Shown here: one piece after another, positions 31,791 through 31,896 of the stretch
Layout of the letters: the number at the start of each line of letters is the position of its first letter
Numbering within the stretch: position 1 is the stretch's first letter
Origin: DTYU01 sp040756575
Lineage (GTDB): Bacteria; Bacillota; Desulfotomaculia; Desulfotomaculales; Ammonificaceae
Assembly (NCBI GenBank): GCA_040756575.1
Contig: JBFLYP010000025.1
Location: 1-31,896, forward strand
Direction of reading: 5' to 3'
Length of the DNA: 31,896 bases
Made by a program: the position numbers and the translations under genes
The notes under the pieces: generated by a model
What the model saw: the letters and a program-made list of their open reading frames with translations, nothing else
Databases searched by the model: none
What the model was told of the DNA's origin: nothing

Positions 31791-31896
31791 AAACTATGGT
31801 AGACTCTTTTCGTGGGGACCCAAGCAGTAATTGCAGGTGTTCCCGGAAAGGGGTGGAAGTGGTGGCCCATATTCTTGACCCAAGTGACATGCGGTG

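Overview
The window looks like a chromosomal segment of a spore-forming, strictly Gram-positive-type Clostridium-class bacterium, probably of the Peptococcaceae/Desulfotomaculum-Pelotomaculum kind. This is inferred from the ctsR-regulon block mcsA-mcsB-clpC followed by radA-disA-carD-yacL-ispD/F-cysE-cysS-rlmB-yacP-sigH, a conserved Firmicutes order. Further support comes from sigH, the forespore-type lonB, the moderately high G+C seen by eye, and frequent GTG/TTG starts with strong Shine-Dalgarno sites. No species can be named from sequence alone.

Layout. 1-4640: protein quality control (McsA adaptor, McsB arginine kinase, ClpC unfoldase). A very structured leader lies before clpC and a terminator follows it. 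4641-7128: radA and disA (DNA repair and c-di-AMP checkpoint). 7129-7369: IS21-end-like debris, then tandem promoters for carD. 7370-10309: carD, the PIN-TRAM protein YacL, and a fused ispDF. 10310-14239: long structured leader, cysE-cysS, then rlmB-yacP; gltX and mrnC, usual members of this block, are absent. 14240-17043: sigH and five tRNA genes (Thr-TGT, fMet-CAT, Thr-GGT, Met-CAT, Asn-GTT), most with near-consensus promoters. An unrecognised protein gene lies on the opposite strand among the tRNAs. 17044-23060: a duplicated DUF3231 protein, lonB and lonA. 23061-25014: two leftward genes, a secreted copper-amine-oxidase-N/stalk-type protein and an orphan membrane-anchored NMT1/SsuA-like binding protein. 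25015-29529: repeat-rich spacer, valS, folC. 29530-31896: accessory tail with a DUF3243 protein, a possible halocin-C8-like bacteriocin precursor, and a graveyard of IS3 OrfA and IS21 IstB fragments containing a very large nested inverted repeat.

Most genes are housekeeping. The unexplained material is intergenic: a likely structured RNA before clpC, a 16-bp-stemmed leader before cysE, a motif shared by three leaders, a roughly 100-bp dispersed repeat placed just upstream of two unrelated ribosome binding sites, and short tandem arrays whose unit is consistently seven bases. The cysteine-rich C-terminus of the 30091-30621 product is the most interesting protein feature.
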